From: Nocardioides sp. zg-1308 | Lineage (GTDB): Bacteria; Actinomycetota; Actinomycetes; Propionibacteriales; Nocardioidaceae | NCBI RefSeq assembly: GCF_013155375.1 | Contig: NZ_JABJQY010000002.1 | Coordinates: 2,356,001 to 2,420,000, forward strand | Direction: 5' to 3' | DNA: 64,000 nt | In this document: piece by piece, positions 8,331 to 17,857 of the stretch | How positions within the stretch are numbered: position 1 is the first letter of the stretch | Layout of the letters: every line of letters starts with the position of its first letter | The notes under the pieces: generated by a model | Told to the model about the DNA's origin: nothing | Database searches by the model: none | The model's input: the letters and a program-made list of their open reading frames with translations, nothing else | Made by a program: the position numbers and the translations under genes

Positions 8331-8756
8331 ATGACCATCGACGTCACCCCGCACCTCAACTTCCGCGGCAGCGCCCGCGAGGCGCTCGAGCTCTACCGCG
8401 ACGCCCTGGGCGGCGAGCTCACGATCGTCACCTACCGCGACGCCCACGCCGTCCAGGACCCCGCCGAGGGCGACCAGGTCATGTGGGGCCAGGTCGCGGC
8501 GCCGAGCGGGGCACGGGTGATGGCCTACGACGTGCCGTCCGCGCTGCCCCACGACGCCGGGACCATCCCGTTCTTCGTCTCGCTCCGCGGCGCCGACGCG
8601 GACGAGGTCTCCGCGGCGTGGGCGGGGCTGCTCGACGGCGCGACTGTCGTGCAGGACCTCGCGCCGTCCGGCTGGTCCCCGCTCTACGGCATGCTGCGCG
8701 ACCGCTTCGGGGTCACCTGGGTGCTGGACGTGGCGGTGGCGTACCCGTCGGCCTGA
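8331..8756 (+). CDS. VOC/PhnB-like glyoxalase-fold protein
   Basis: 141 residues with the PhnB-type beta-alpha-beta-beta-beta signature: HLNFRGSAREALELYRDALGGELTIVTYRD at the N-terminus, HVV-like metal-edge strands in the middle, and the terminal SPLYGMLRDRFGVTWVLDVA strand. It is of the size of single-domain VOC proteins that dimerise. Its enzymatic activity is unknown; members act in resistance or small-molecule modification and some have lost metal binding. A strong AGGAGG sits about 8 nt before the ATG. It is divergent from a WYL regulator, and a terminator-like hairpin follows it. Confidence 0.82.
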   Translation: MTIDVTPHLNFRGSAREALELYRDALGGELTIVTYRDAHAVQDPAEGDQVMWGQVAAPSGARVMAYDVPSALPHDAGTIPFFVSLRGADADEVSAAWAGLLDGATVVQDLAPSGWSPLYGMLRDRFGVTWVLDVAVAYPSA

Positions 8757-8772
8757 CGAGCCGGCCGGCCGC

Positions 8773-8798
8773 AGCCGGCCCGGGACACCGGGCCGGCT
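8773..8798 (+). terminator. GC-rich hairpin after the VOC gene
   Basis: Perfect 11-bp stem (8773-8783 with 8788-8798) around a 4-nt GACA loop, 16 nt after the stop codon. No T-tract follows, as is common in high-GC actinobacteria. Confidence 0.7.
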
Positions 8799-8817
8799 CC
8801 GGGCGCACACTGGACCG

Positions 8818-9096
8818 ATGGACGAGGACGTCGAGGACATGAGCCGCGAGCAGCTGGTCGCCGAGGTCCGCACGTTGCGGGCGGCGATCCGGACCCACCG
8901 CGACAGCTCGGGGCACGACCTGTGCTGGCACCACCCGGACCTCTGGGGCACGCTCCCGGAGCGGGTCGAGCCGGACGTCGCGGTGCCGCCGTGGCCGCAG
9001 TTCCTGCGCGGGTGCCTGGCCTACCGGCAGTCGCTCGACGAGCAGGTGGCGGGCGCCCCGGCACATGCGGCGGAGTACGACGCAGGGGCGTCCTGA
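8818..9096 (+). CDS. Conserved small hypothetical protein
   Basis: 92 residues from an ATG preceded 6 nt upstream by CACACT (8806-8811). An N-terminal helix MSREQLVAEVRTLRAAIRTHRD leads into GHDLCWHHPDLWGTLPERV and PPWPQFLRGCLAYRQSLDEQ. The CWHHP.LW element looks conserved, and I have the impression of similar actinobacterial proteins of unknown function, but no named domain. No membrane segment. Confidence 0.6.
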   Translation: MDEDVEDMSREQLVAEVRTLRAAIRTHRDSSGHDLCWHHPDLWGTLPERVEPDVAVPPWPQFLRGCLAYRQSLDEQVAGAPAHAAEYDAGAS

Positions 9097-9114
9097 CCTC
9101 GGCCGGAGGCGCTG

Positions 9115-9189
9115 GGCAACTGTTGCCCTCCGTCCCGCGTGTGCCTGACAACTCTTGCCGGTGGGGGCTGTGCCGCCGGTCACTAGGGT
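9115..9189 (+). promoter_or_regulatory. Candidate operators and promoter of the carbamate kinase operon
   Basis: GGCAACTGTTGCC at 9115-9127 is a 13-bp palindrome. The related half-site CAACTCTTGCC at 9149-9159 repeats it 32 bp (three helical turns) downstream. TAGGGT at 9184-9189 lies 7 nt before the ATG and is the likely -10 element of a leaderless transcript. The cognate regulator is not in the immediate neighbourhood. Confidence 0.5.
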
Positions 9190-9196
9190 CGAGCGC

Positions 9197-10147
9197 ATGA
9201 GGGTCCTGCTCGCACTCGGCGGCAACGCCATGACGAACGCCGACGGGCGGGCGCGTCCGGAGGACCAGATCGCCGCGGCGGGGGTGGCCATGGCCGCCGT
9301 CGCCGGACTGCTCAAGCACGAGCACGAGGTCGTCGTCACCCACGGCAACGGTCCGCAGGTCGGCAACCTGCTCGTGAAGAACGAGCTGGCCGCGGGCGTC
9401 GTACCTCCCGTGCCGCTGGACTGGTGCGGGGCACAGACGCAGGCCACCCTCGGCTTCGTCCTCATGGACACCCTCGACCGCGAGCTCGACGCGCGGGGGA
9501 TCGACCGGCGCAGCGCCGCGCTGGTGACCCGCACCCTGGTCGACGCCGACGACCCGGGCTTCACCACGCCGACCAAGCCCATTGGACGCCACCTTCCCGA
9601 GGCGGAGGCGAAGCTGCTCGTGGGCCACGGCGAGACCTGGGAGGACCGCGGCGAGAAGGGCTGGCGCCGCGTCGTGGCCTCGCCCGAGCCGCAGGAGATC
9701 CTCGACGCACCGGCCGTGCTCGCCCTCATCGAGGCGGGCTTCGTCGTGGTGGCCAACGGAGGCGGCGGCATCCCGCACGTACGCCGCCCGGACGGGTCGC
9801 TGGCCGGTGTGGAGGCCGTCATCGACAAGGACCTCGGCGCCGCGCTCCTGGCCGCGACGACGCGGGCCGACGTCCTCGTCATCGCCACCGACGTGCCGCA
9901 CGCCGTCATCCGCTGGGGCGAGCCGGACGCCGAGCCGCTCGGTCGCCTCACCGTGGCCGAGCTGCGCGCCCACGCCGCCGACGGCCACTTCGCGTCGGGG
10001 TCCATGGGACCCAAGGTCGACGCCGTGTGCCGCTTCGTGGAGGCGACCGGCCGCACCGGCGTCATCACGAGCCTCGACCAGATCACCGCAGCGGTCGCCG
10101 GCGACGCCGGCACCGTCGTCGTACCCACCCCGAAAGGAAACCGCTGA
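9197..10147 (+). CDS. arcC: Carbamate kinase
   Basis: 316 residues, the normal length. The protein shows the amino-acid-kinase fold motifs of carbamate kinases: LLALGGNAM at the N-terminus, [14 protein letters not shown] near residue 50, the KPIGRHL segment, [35 protein letters not shown] and [21 protein letters not shown]. It interconverts carbamoyl phosphate plus ADP with carbamate plus ATP in the cytoplasm. The ATG follows a TAGGGT hexamer by 7 nt. The following gene begins 2 nt after the stop, so the two form a transcriptional unit. No arginine deiminase or carbamoyltransferase is present. The carbamoyl phosphate source is therefore probably linked to the ring-opening amidohydrolase pathway or encoded elsewhere. 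Confidence 0.9.
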   Translation: MRVLLALGGNAMTNADGRARPEDQIAAAGVAMAAVAGLLKHEHEVVVTHGNGPQVGNLLVKNELAAGVVPPVPLDWCGAQTQATLGFVLMDTLDRELDARGIDRRSAALVTRTLVDADDPGFTTPTKPIGRHLPEAEAKLLVGHGETWEDRGEKGWRRVVASPEPQEILDAPAVLALIEAGFVVVANGGGGIPHVRRPDGSLAGVEAVIDKDLGAALLAATTRADVLVIATDVPHAVIRWGEPDAEPLGRLTVAELRAHAADGHFASGSMGPKVDAVCRFVEATGRTGVITSLDQITAAVAGDAGTVVVPTPKGNR

Positions 10148-10149
10148 AC

Positions 10150-11256
10150 ATGCCCAGCGCCATTGAAGTCCGCAAGGTCCCGATCCACTCGGTGTCCGAC
10201 GCCTCCGAGCTGACGAAGCTGATCGACGAGGGCGTCATCGCCGCCGACCGGGTCTTCGCCATCATCGGCAAGACCGAGGGCAACGGCGGCGTCAACGACT
10301 ACACGCGGATCATCGCCGACCGCGCCTTCCGCGAGGCGCTGGTCGCCCAGGGCGCCGACGCCGAGCAGGTCAAGGGCATCCCCATCGTGTGGTCGGGCGG
10401 CACCGACGGCGTGATCAGCCCCCACGCCACCATCTTCGCGACCACGGACGTCCCCGAGGACGACCCGTCGCGCCAGGAGATGCGGCTCACCGCCGGCTTC
10501 GCGATGAGCGAGCCGATCCTGCCCGAGGAGATCGGCTACACCGCGATGGTCGAGAAGGTGGCGGCCGGGGTGAAGGTCGCCATGGAGCGCGCCGGCATCA
10601 CCGATCCCGCCGACGTGCACTACGTCCAGACCAAGACCCCGCTGCTGACCATCCACACCATCCGTGACGCCAAGTCGCGCGGCAAGACGGTGTGGACCGA
10701 GCACACGCACGAGTCGATGGACCTCTCCAACGGCGTCACCGGCCTCGGCATCGCCGTCGCCCTCGGCGAGATCGACATGCCGAGCGACGCCGACATCATG
10801 CACAACCGCGAGCTCTACTCCGCTGTCGCCTCGTGCTCGTCGGGCGTCGAGCTCGACCAGGCGCAGATCGTGGTCGTGGGCAACGCCACCGGCGTCGGGG
10901 GCCGCTACCGCATCGGCCACTCGGTCATGGAGGACGCCCTCGACGCCGACGGCATCTGGGAGGCCATCCGCTCCGCCGGCCTCGACCTGCCGGAGCGCCC
11001 CCGCACCAGCGACCTCGACGGCAGGCTCGTCAACGTCTTCCTCAAGTGCGAGGCCAGCCAGGACGGCATGGTCCGCGGCCGTCGCAACGCCATGCTCGAC
11101 GACTCCGACGTGCACTGGCACCGCCAGATCAAGGCGGCGGTCGGCGGTGTCACCGCGGCCGTGACCGGCGACCCGGCCGTCTTCGTGTCGGTCTCCGCGG
11201 CCCACCAGGGTCCCGAGGGCGGCGGCCCGGTCGCCGCCATCGTCGACCTCGGCTGA
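10150..11256 (+). CDS. Ring-opening amidohydrolase (cyanuric acid hydrolase/barbiturase family)
   Basis: 368 residues, matching the AtzD/barbiturase length. The three-repeat fold is marked by [11 protein letters not shown] (Ser82), SSGVELD (Ser231) and [18 protein letters not shown] (Ser349); Lys162 in VQTKTPLL pairs in position with Ser231 as the probable catalytic dyad. The family hydrolyses cyclic imides such as cyanuric acid or barbituric acid to linear ureido products. Which ring is used cannot be decided here. It begins 2 nt after carbamate kinase, with an AAAGGAAA ribosome-binding-like stretch ending about 10 nt before the ATG. Carboxybiuret/ureidomalonate hydrolases are absent from the window. 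Confidence 0.88.
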   Translation: MPSAIEVRKVPIHSVSDASELTKLIDEGVIAADRVFAIIGKTEGNGGVNDYTRIIADRAFREALVAQGADAEQVKGIPIVWSGGTDGVISPHATIFATTDVPEDDPSRQEMRLTAGFAMSEPILPEEIGYTAMVEKVAAGVKVAMERAGITDPADVHYVQTKTPLLTIHTIRDAKSRGKTVWTEHTHESMDLSNGVTGLGIAVALGEIDMPSDADIMHNRELYSAVASCSSGVELDQAQIVVVGNATGVGGRYRIGHSVMEDALDADGIWEAIRSAGLDLPERPRTSDLDGRLVNVFLKCEASQDGMVRGRRNAMLDDSDVHWHRQIKAAVGGVTAAVTGDPAVFVSVSAAHQGPEGGGPVAAIVDLG

Positions 11257-11335
11257 GCCGCTCCGACGCACCGCTCGTACGCCCCTCGGCGGGGCCGGCA
11301 GGTGACTGTCGGTCCCGCGTGATGGGGTGTCTCCC

Positions 11336-14300
11336 GTGAGCACGACGACCCGCTACCGGCTGGTGCGCCCCGACCGCGAGGTCGTGGTGCCCGAGCTCGA
11401 CGAGCACCAGCAGCGCGTCGTCGACCACGAGGGCGGTCCGCTGCTCGTGCTGGCCGGCCCCGGCACGGGCAAGACCACCACCCTCGTCGAGGCGATCGTG
11501 GACCGCATCGAGGTCCGGGGCGCCTCGCCCGACTCGGTCCTCGCGCTGACGTTCTCGCGCAAGGCCGCCGAGCAGCTGCGCGACCGGGTGACGGCCCGCG
11601 TCGCCCGCACGACCTCGGCCGCCTCGTGCTCGACGTTCCACTCCTTCGCCTACGCCTTGGTCCGCAAGTACGCCCCCGCCGAGCTCTACGAGGGAGCCAT
11701 CCGCCTGCTCTCGGCCCCCGAGGCCGACGTGGTGCTGCGCGAGCTGCTGCGAGACAACCCCGAATCGGTGGTGTGGCCCGAGCCGCTGCGGCGCGCGGTC
11801 GGCACCCGGGGGTTCGTCCGCGAGGTGCAGGCGGTGCTGGCCCGTGCCCGCGAGAAGGGCCTCGACCCCGCCGGGCTGCGCAGCCTCGGCATCGAGCACG
11901 ACCTGCCGGAGCTCGTCGCCGCCGGGCTCTTCCTCGAGCAATACCTGACGGTCCTCGACAACCTCGGCGCCACCGACTACTCCGACCTCATCCGCCGGGC
12001 CGTCATCGAGGCCGAGGCCCACCGCGACGAGCTGCGCGCGCGCTGGGGCCACGTCTTCGTGGACGAGTACCAGGACACCGATCCCGGCCAGGTGGCCCTC
12101 CTGCGGGCGCTCGCGGGCGACGGCCGCGACCTGACCGTCGTCGGCGACCCGCACCAGTCGATCTACGGCTTCCGCGGCGCCGACGTGCGCGGCATCCTCG
12201 ACTTCCCGGCGAGCTTCCCGACCGCCGCCGGCGAGCCGGCCCCCGTCGTCGTGCTGCGCCGCACGAGGCGCTTCGGCCCGCGGATCCTGCTCGCCGCGGG
12301 CCGGGTCGCCAGTCGGCTGACGCTGACCGGCAGCATCGGCGCCGAGGCCCGGGAGGCGTTCCTGGCGCCCGAGGCGGTGCCGGGGCCGCACGGCAACGGC
12401 CGCGTCGAGGTCTTCACCTACGACACCGAGCGGGCCGAGGCGGAGCGGCTGGCCGACCTGCTGCGCCGCGCCCACCTCGAGGACGGCATCGCCTGGGACC
12501 GGATGGCCGTCCTCGTGCGGTCCGGCCGGACCAGCATCCCGCCGCTGCGCCGGGCGCTGGCCGCCTCCGGCGTGCCCGTGGAGGTCGCCTCCGACGACCT
12601 GCCGCTCGTGCACGACCCGGCCGTGCTGCCGCTGCTCGACGGGCTCCGCGCCGTGGTCAACCTCGACAACGACGACCCCGACTCGCCCGACTTCCTCGAC
12701 CCGGGCCGGATCGAGTCGCTGCTGCTCTCTCCCCTGGGCGGCCTCGACGCGTCCGACCTGCGCGCCCTCGTGCGCCGCCTGCGCACCCGCGAGAAGGAGC
12801 TCGCCGACGCCAGCGCCCGGCGCACCTCGCGCGAGCTGCTGCGGCTGGCGGTGGTCGAGGACGGCTTCCTCGACGGCCTCGACGGGCCCGACGTCGAGCG
12901 CGCCGCTGCGCTGGCGGGCCTCCTGCGCGACGGCGCCCGCATGCTGGCCGACCGGGCCGGCGTCGAGGACGTCCTGTGGCACCTGTGGTCGACCACCGCC
13001 TGGCCGCAGCGCCTGCGCCGCCAGGTCGACACCGGAGGAGCGGGCGCCCGGCGGGCCCACCGCGACCTCGACGCCATCGTCGCGCTGTTCGAGCTCGCGG
13101 CCCGGGCCGTCGACCAGCGCGACCACGTCGGGGTGGAGGCGTTCTTCGCCAGCCTGGTCGCCCAGCAGCTGCCCGCCGACACCCTCGCCGAGCGCGGGGT
13201 GCGCGGCGCCGCGGTCAGGTTGCTCACCGCCCACCGCTCCAAGGGCCTCGAGTGGGACCTCGTCGTGGTTGCCCACGTCCAGCAGGAGGGCTGGCCCGAC
13301 CTCCGGCGCCGCGCCACCCTGCTGGGTGCCGACCGGATCGGTGTCGACCCCGTCGGGCACCCCGACCTGGTCCCGCCCGTCACGACCCGCGCGCTGCTGA
13401 TGGAGGAGCGTCGGCTGTTCTACGTCGCCTGCACCCGCGCCCGCCGCCGGCTCGTGGTGAGCGCCGTCCGCTCTCCCGAGGACGACGGCGAGCAGCCGTC
13501 GCGGTTCCTCGAGGAGCTCGGCGTGAGCATCGAGCACCAGGACGGCCGCCCCCCGCGGCCGCTGTCGCTCGGCGGCCTCGTGGCCGAGCTGCGCCGCACC
13601 GCGGCGGACCCGCAGGCGTCGACGGCGCTGCGCGAGGCGGCCGCGCGCCGGCTCGCCGCCCTCGCGGCCGAGGAGGTCGACGGGCGCCAGCTGGTGCCGG
13701 CCGCCGACCCCTCGACCTGGTGGGGCACCCGCAGCGCCACCCGGTCGATCGAGCCCATCCGCGACCCCGAACGGCCGGTGCCGGTCTCGGCCAGCATGCT
13801 CGACTCCATCCTGGTGTGCCCCGCGCAGTGGTTCTTCGAGCGCGAGGCGGGCGGGGTCTCGGCGGTGCACCAGTCCGCCAACCTCGGCCAGGTGCTCCAC
13901 GCCCTCGCCGAGCGCGTCGCCCGCGGTGAGCTCCCGGCCGAGGAGGCGCCGCTGATGGCCGAGGTCGAGGCGATCTGGGACCGGCTCGCCTTCCGGACCC
14001 CGTGGTCGCGCCAGCGTGAGCTCGCCCGGATCCGCAAGGCGGTCGCGCGGTTCGTGCAGTGGCACCTCGCCAACCCCCGCCAGGTCCTCGGCGCCGAGCA
14101 GCGCTTCGAGAGCGTGGTCGACGTCGACGGCCGCCCCGTGCGGCTCACCGGCTTCGCCGACCGGCTCGAGATCGACGACGACGGCCGGGTCGTCGTCGTC
14201 GACTTCAAGAGCGCGCGCACCGCCCCCACCGGTCCCGCGGTCGCCGGCAACCTCCAGCTCGCCCTCTACCAGTACGCCGTCGACGCCGGCGCCCTCGACG

Positions 14301-14566
14301 AGGCGGCGGGTCGTCCGGTGTGCTCCGGCGGGGCCGAGCTCGTCCAGCTCGGCATCGACGACGACTCGGCCGTCGCCAAGGTGCAGGGACAGTCCGTCCA
14401 CGACGACGCCGGGCCCGAGCGCGCGCTGCTCCGCGCGGGGCTGGCGCGTGCCGCCGACCTGGTGCGCTCGGAGAACTTCCCCGCCACGGCCGGCCCGCAC
14501 TGCCGCGACTGCCCGTTCGTCCCGATCTGCCCGGCGAAGGGCGCAGGGAGCGTGACCGTCCAGTGA
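11336..14566 (+). CDS. adnA: AdnA, ATP-dependent helicase/nuclease subunit
   Basis: 1,076 residues from GTG 11336 (MSTTTRYRL); GTG 11327 is the alternative. UvrD-type SF1 helicase motifs are clear: Walker A GPGTGKTTT near residue 40, LTFSRKAAEQLRDR, VDEYQDTDPGQ (Walker B), VGDPHQSIYGFRGAD (motif III), LLTAHRSKGLEWDLV (motif V) and EERRLFYVACTRARRRL (motif VI). The C-terminal PD-(D/E)XK nuclease domain carries VVVDFKSAR. The Cys residues of CPAQWF and the terminal CRDCPFVPIC resemble the cluster-binding set of AddB-type nucleases. With AdnB it forms the mycobacterial-type heterodimer that resects double-strand breaks. The stop overlaps adnB (GTGA), so expression is coupled. Confidence 0.9.
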   Translation: MSTTTRYRLVRPDREVVVPELDEHQQRVVDHEGGPLLVLAGPGTGKTTTLVEAIVDRIEVRGASPDSVLALTFSRKAAEQLRDRVTARVARTTSAASCSTFHSFAYALVRKYAPAELYEGAIRLLSAPEADVVLRELLRDNPESVVWPEPLRRAVGTRGFVREVQAVLARAREKGLDPAGLRSLGIEHDLPELVAAGLFLEQYLTVLDNLGATDYSDLIRRAVIEAEAHRDELRARWGHVFVDEYQDTDPGQVALLRALAGDGRDLTVVGDPHQSIYGFRGADVRGILDFPASFPTAAGEPAPVVVLRRTRRFGPRILLAAGRVASRLTLTGSIGAEAREAFLAPEAVPGPHGNGRVEVFTYDTERAEAERLADLLRRAHLEDGIAWDRMAVLVRSGRTSIPPLRRALAASGVPVEVASDDLPLVHDPAVLPLLDGLRAVVNLDNDDPDSPDFLDPGRIESLLLSPLGGLDASDLRALVRRLRTREKELADASARRTSRELLRLAVVEDGFLDGLDGPDVERAAALAGLLRDGARMLADRAGVEDVLWHLWSTTAWPQRLRRQVDTGGAGARRAHRDLDAIVALFELAARAVDQRDHVGVEAFFASLVAQQLPADTLAERGVRGAAVRLLTAHRSKGLEWDLVVVAHVQQEGWPDLRRRATLLGADRIGVDPVGHPDLVPPVTTRALLMEERRLFYVACTRARRRLVVSAVRSPEDDGEQPSRFLEELGVSIEHQDGRPPRPLSLGGLVAELRRTAADPQASTALREAAARRLAALAAEEVDGRQLVPAADPSTWWGTRSATRSIEPIRDPERPVPVSASMLDSILVCPAQWFFEREAGGVSAVHQSANLGQVLHALAERVARGELPAEEAPLMAEVEAIWDRLAFRTPWSRQRELARIRKAVARFVQWHLANPRQVLGAEQRFESVVDVDGRPVRLTGFADRLEIDDDGRVVVVDFKSARTAPTGPAVAGNLQLALYQYAVDAGALDEAAGRPVCSGGAELVQLGIDDDSAVAKVQGQSVHDDAGPERALLRAGLARAADLVRSENFPATAGPHCRDCPFVPICPAKGAGSVTVQ

Positions 14567-17500
14567 CCGGGACCAGCCTGCGCGAGACGACCGTCCCCGA
14601 GCGGGAGCCGGTCCGCCTCGACACGCCCGCGGACCTGCAGGCGCTGATGGGCGGCCACGCACCGAGCGACGAGCAGTGGGCCGCCATCACCGCGCCGCTG
14701 CGCCCCACGGTCGTGGTCGCGGGAGCCGGCAGCGGCAAGACGACCCTCATGGCCCAGCGGGTGGTCTGGCTCGTCGCCACCGGCAAGGTGCGGCCCGAGG
14801 AGGTCCTCGGCCTCACCTTCACCACCAAGGCCGCCGCCGAGCTCCGACAGCGCGTCACCGCCGCGCTGGGCGCGGCGGGCCTGCTCGACCGCTCCGTCGT
14901 CGTCGAGGGGGAGGACGTCCTCGAGCCGACCGTCGCGACCTACCACGCCTACGCCGCCACCCTGCTCACCGACCACGGCCTCCGCATCGGCCACGAGCCC
15001 GACACCCGCGTCGTCTCCGACGCCTCCCGCTACCAGCTCGGCGCGCGGGTGATCGAGCGCTTCACCGGCCACATCGAGCTGCTCACCGACCATCCCGCCA
15101 CCGCCATCCAGAACCTCCTCGCCCTCGACGGCGCGATGAGCGAGCACCTCGTCGACGCCGACGACGTACGCCGCGTCGACCAGGACGCCCGGCGCGGGTT
15201 CGAGCGCGCGATCGAGGAGGAGCAGGCCGGCAAGGCCCGCTCGACCTACCTCGGGCCGCCGGCCAAGGCGATCAACGCCATCGACCGCCGCGCCGAGCTC
15301 TTGCAGCTCGTCAGCGGCTACCGCCGGCTCAAGGCCGACCTCGGCCTCATGGACTTCGGGGACCAGATCGCCCTCGCCGCCCGGCTCGTCGAGGACCAGC
15401 CCGAGGTGGGCGAGATCGAGCGGGCGCGGTTCAAGGTCGTGCTGCTCGACGAGTACCAGGACACCTCCGTCGCGCAGGCGACCATGCTGGCGCGGCTCTT
15501 CTCCGGCCCCGACCCCGAGCGCGGGCTGGGTCACCCGGTCATGGCCGTCGGCGACCCCAACCAGGCGATCTACGGCTGGCGCGGCGCCTCGGTGTCCAAC
15601 ATCCTCAACTTCGCCGACACGTTCCCGGCCGCCGACGGCGAGCCCGGCCGGCTCCCGCTGACCGTCAACCGGCGCTCGGACCGGCGCATCCTCGACGTGG
15701 CCAACCGGCTGGCCGAGCCGCTGCTCGCGGCCTACGGCGACAAGGTGGCGCGGCTCCGCGCGGCGGAGAGGGCAGCCGACGGCCGCGTGGAGGCCGCCGT
15801 CTTCGAGCGGGCGTCCGACGAGCTCGCGTGGCTCGCCGAGGCCGTACGCCGCGAGCACGACGCGGGCAAGGCCTGGTCCGACATCGGCGTGCTGAGCCGC
15901 GACAACGCGCAGGCCGAGGACGTCTACGACACCCTCACCGCCGCCGGCGTCCCGGTCGAGATCGTCGGCCTCTCCGGCCTGGTCCGGCTCCCCGAGGTGG
16001 CGGAGGTCGTCGCCACCCTGACCCTGCTCCACGACGTCACGGCCAACTCCTCGATGCTCACCCTGCTCACCGGCCCGCGGTGGGCCATCGGCCCGCGCGA
16101 CCTGCGGCTGCTGGCGCTGCGCGCGGCGGAGATCGCCGGGGTGCGGGGTCGCAAGGAGGCCGCCTCGGTCGCCGCCCAGCTCCTCCAGATCGCCGACGGC
16201 ATCGATGCCTCCGAGCTGCCGGCCCTCAGTGACGCCGTGGAGTCGCCCGGCGAGGCGGCCTACTCACCCGAGGCGCTCGACCGGTTCGGGCTGCTCGCCG
16301 GCGAGCTGCGGCGCCTGCGGGCGCACGTCGGCGACCCGCTGCTCGACGTCGTGCGTCGCATCATCGACACCACGGGGGTCGACGTCGAGCTCGCCTCGGC
16401 GACCTCGCCGGCCGCTGCCGCGCGCCGTGACAACCTCGACCTGTTCGTCAAGGCCGTGGCGGAGTTCCAGTCGGTCGACGGCGACGTCACCCTGCCGGCG
16501 CTGCTGGCCTACCTCACGGCGGAGGACGACCAGGGCAACGGCCTCGACGTCGCCGTGCCGACGGCCGCCGACTCGGTCAAGCTGCTCACCGTCCACCGCG
16601 CCAAGGGCCTGGAGTGGTCCTCGGTGTTCTGCGTCGGCGTGGGGGAGACCCGCTTCCCGAGCAACCGCTCCCGCACGCTGTGGACCTCCTCGCCCGCCGT
16701 CCTCCCGGCGCCGCTGCGCGGCGACCGCGCCGACCAGCCGCAGCTCGTCGGCCACGACAAGGCCGCGCTCGACGCCTACCGCGCCGCGACGAAGGCCCAC
16801 GACGCCGAGGAGGAGCTGCGCCTGGGCTACGTCGCCTACACCCGCGCCGCCCACCACCTCGCGGTGACGTCCTACCTCTGGGGCCAGCGGGCGACGCCCT
16901 TCGGGCCCTCGGCCTACCAGTGCGTGGTCCGCGACCAGCTCGACGACTGGGGCGAGCCGGTGGAGCGGTGGCTGGAGAAGCCGGCCCCCAAGTCGCCCAA
17001 CCCCAACGACGACGTCGACCCCTCCCGCCCCTGGCCCGTGCCGGGGCCGGGGGAGGAGGCCCGTCGGCGGCTGGCCGCCGCCGAGCTGGTGCGCAGCGTC
17101 GACCGCACCGCCCCCGACCACGACCTCGACATGGTCGAGGCGGCCCGGGTCGCCGACTGGGACGACGACCTGGCGCAGCTCCTGACCGAGGCCCGCGCCG
17201 AACGCGCCACGTCCGTCGACCTGCCGCTGCCGAGCAGCCTGTCCGCCACCTCCGTGGCCCGGCTCCGTGACGACCCCGAGGGCTTCGCCCGCGAGCTGGC
17301 GCGACCGATGCCGCGCCCGCCTGCCCCGGCCGCGCGGTTCGGCACGGCGTTCCACGCCTGGGTGGAGGAGCGGTTCGGCCAGCAGGCGCTCATCGAGCCC
17401 GACGAGCTGCCGGGGCGTGCCGACGCCGGCATCGACGACCAGGCCGACCTGGGGGAGGTGGTCAAGCGGTTCGAGGACGGACCGTTCGGCGACCGGGCCC

Positions 17501-17823
17501 CCCACGCCGTCGAGGCGCCGTTCGCGCTCGTGCTCGCCGGCCAGGTCGTCCGCGGTCGCATCGACGCCGTCTACGCCGAGCCCTCAGGGTCGGCGGACGC
17601 CCAATTCCTCGTCGTCGACTGGAAGACCGGTCGCCACGAGAGCGCCGACCCCCTCCAGCTCGCCCTCTACCGGCTGGCGTGGGCCGAGCTCACCGACACC
17701 CCGCTCGACCGCGTGCGGGCCGCGTTCCACTACGTCCGGACCGGTCACACGGTCGAGCCCGAGGACCTGCCCGGTCGCGACCAGCTCGAGGCGCTGGTGC
17801 GCGAGGGAGCCGTCGGCGCCTGA
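14563..17823 (+). CDS. adnB: AdnB, ATP-dependent helicase/nuclease subunit
   Basis: 1,086 residues from GTG 14563 inside the GTGA overlap with adnA. Helicase motifs include VAGAGSGKTT (Walker A, about residue 50), LTFTTKAAAELRQRV, LLDEYQDTS, VGDPNQAIYGWRGAS, LLTVHRAKGLEWSSVF and LGYVAYTRAAHHL. The C-terminal RecB-like nuclease domain has the FHAWVEERF helix and VVDWKTGRHES active-site strand with QLALYRLAW (the Q-x3-Y motif). In mycobacteria the AdnB motor drives translocation of the dimer. Adjacent recombination/repair genes (uvrD2 further on) fit a DNA-break-processing neighbourhood. Followed by triplicated palindromes before the convergent deoD gene. Confidence 0.92.
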   Translation: MTGTSLRETTVPEREPVRLDTPADLQALMGGHAPSDEQWAAITAPLRPTVVVAGAGSGKTTLMAQRVVWLVATGKVRPEEVLGLTFTTKAAAELRQRVTAALGAAGLLDRSVVVEGEDVLEPTVATYHAYAATLLTDHGLRIGHEPDTRVVSDASRYQLGARVIERFTGHIELLTDHPATAIQNLLALDGAMSEHLVDADDVRRVDQDARRGFERAIEEEQAGKARSTYLGPPAKAINAIDRRAELLQLVSGYRRLKADLGLMDFGDQIALAARLVEDQPEVGEIERARFKVVLLDEYQDTSVAQATMLARLFSGPDPERGLGHPVMAVGDPNQAIYGWRGASVSNILNFADTFPAADGEPGRLPLTVNRRSDRRILDVANRLAEPLLAAYGDKVARLRAAERAADGRVEAAVFERASDELAWLAEAVRREHDAGKAWSDIGVLSRDNAQAEDVYDTLTAAGVPVEIVGLSGLVRLPEVAEVVATLTLLHDVTANSSMLTLLTGPRWAIGPRDLRLLALRAAEIAGVRGRKEAASVAAQLLQIADGIDASELPALSDAVESPGEAAYSPEALDRFGLLAGELRRLRAHVGDPLLDVVRRIIDTTGVDVELASATSPAAAARRDNLDLFVKAVAEFQSVDGDVTLPALLAYLTAEDDQGNGLDVAVPTAADSVKLLTVHRAKGLEWSSVFCVGVGETRFPSNRSRTLWTSSPAVLPAPLRGDRADQPQLVGHDKAALDAYRAATKAHDAEEELRLGYVAYTRAAHHLAVTSYLWGQRATPFGPSAYQCVVRDQLDDWGEPVERWLEKPAPKSPNPNDDVDPSRPWPVPGPGEEARRRLAAAELVRSVDRTAPDHDLDMVEAARVADWDDDLAQLLTEARAERATSVDLPLPSSLSATSVARLRDDPEGFARELARPMPRPPAPAARFGTAFHAWVEERFGQQALIEPDELPGRADAGIDDQADLGEVVKRFEDGPFGDRAPHAVEAPFALVLAGQVVRGRIDAVYAEPSGSADAQFLVVDWKTGRHESADPLQLALYRLAWAELTDTPLDRVRAAFHYVRTGHTVEPEDLPGRDQLEALVREGAVGA

Positions 17824-17857
17824 CGCTGGTGCTCCACCCACGGCGCGCGGGCCGGGT

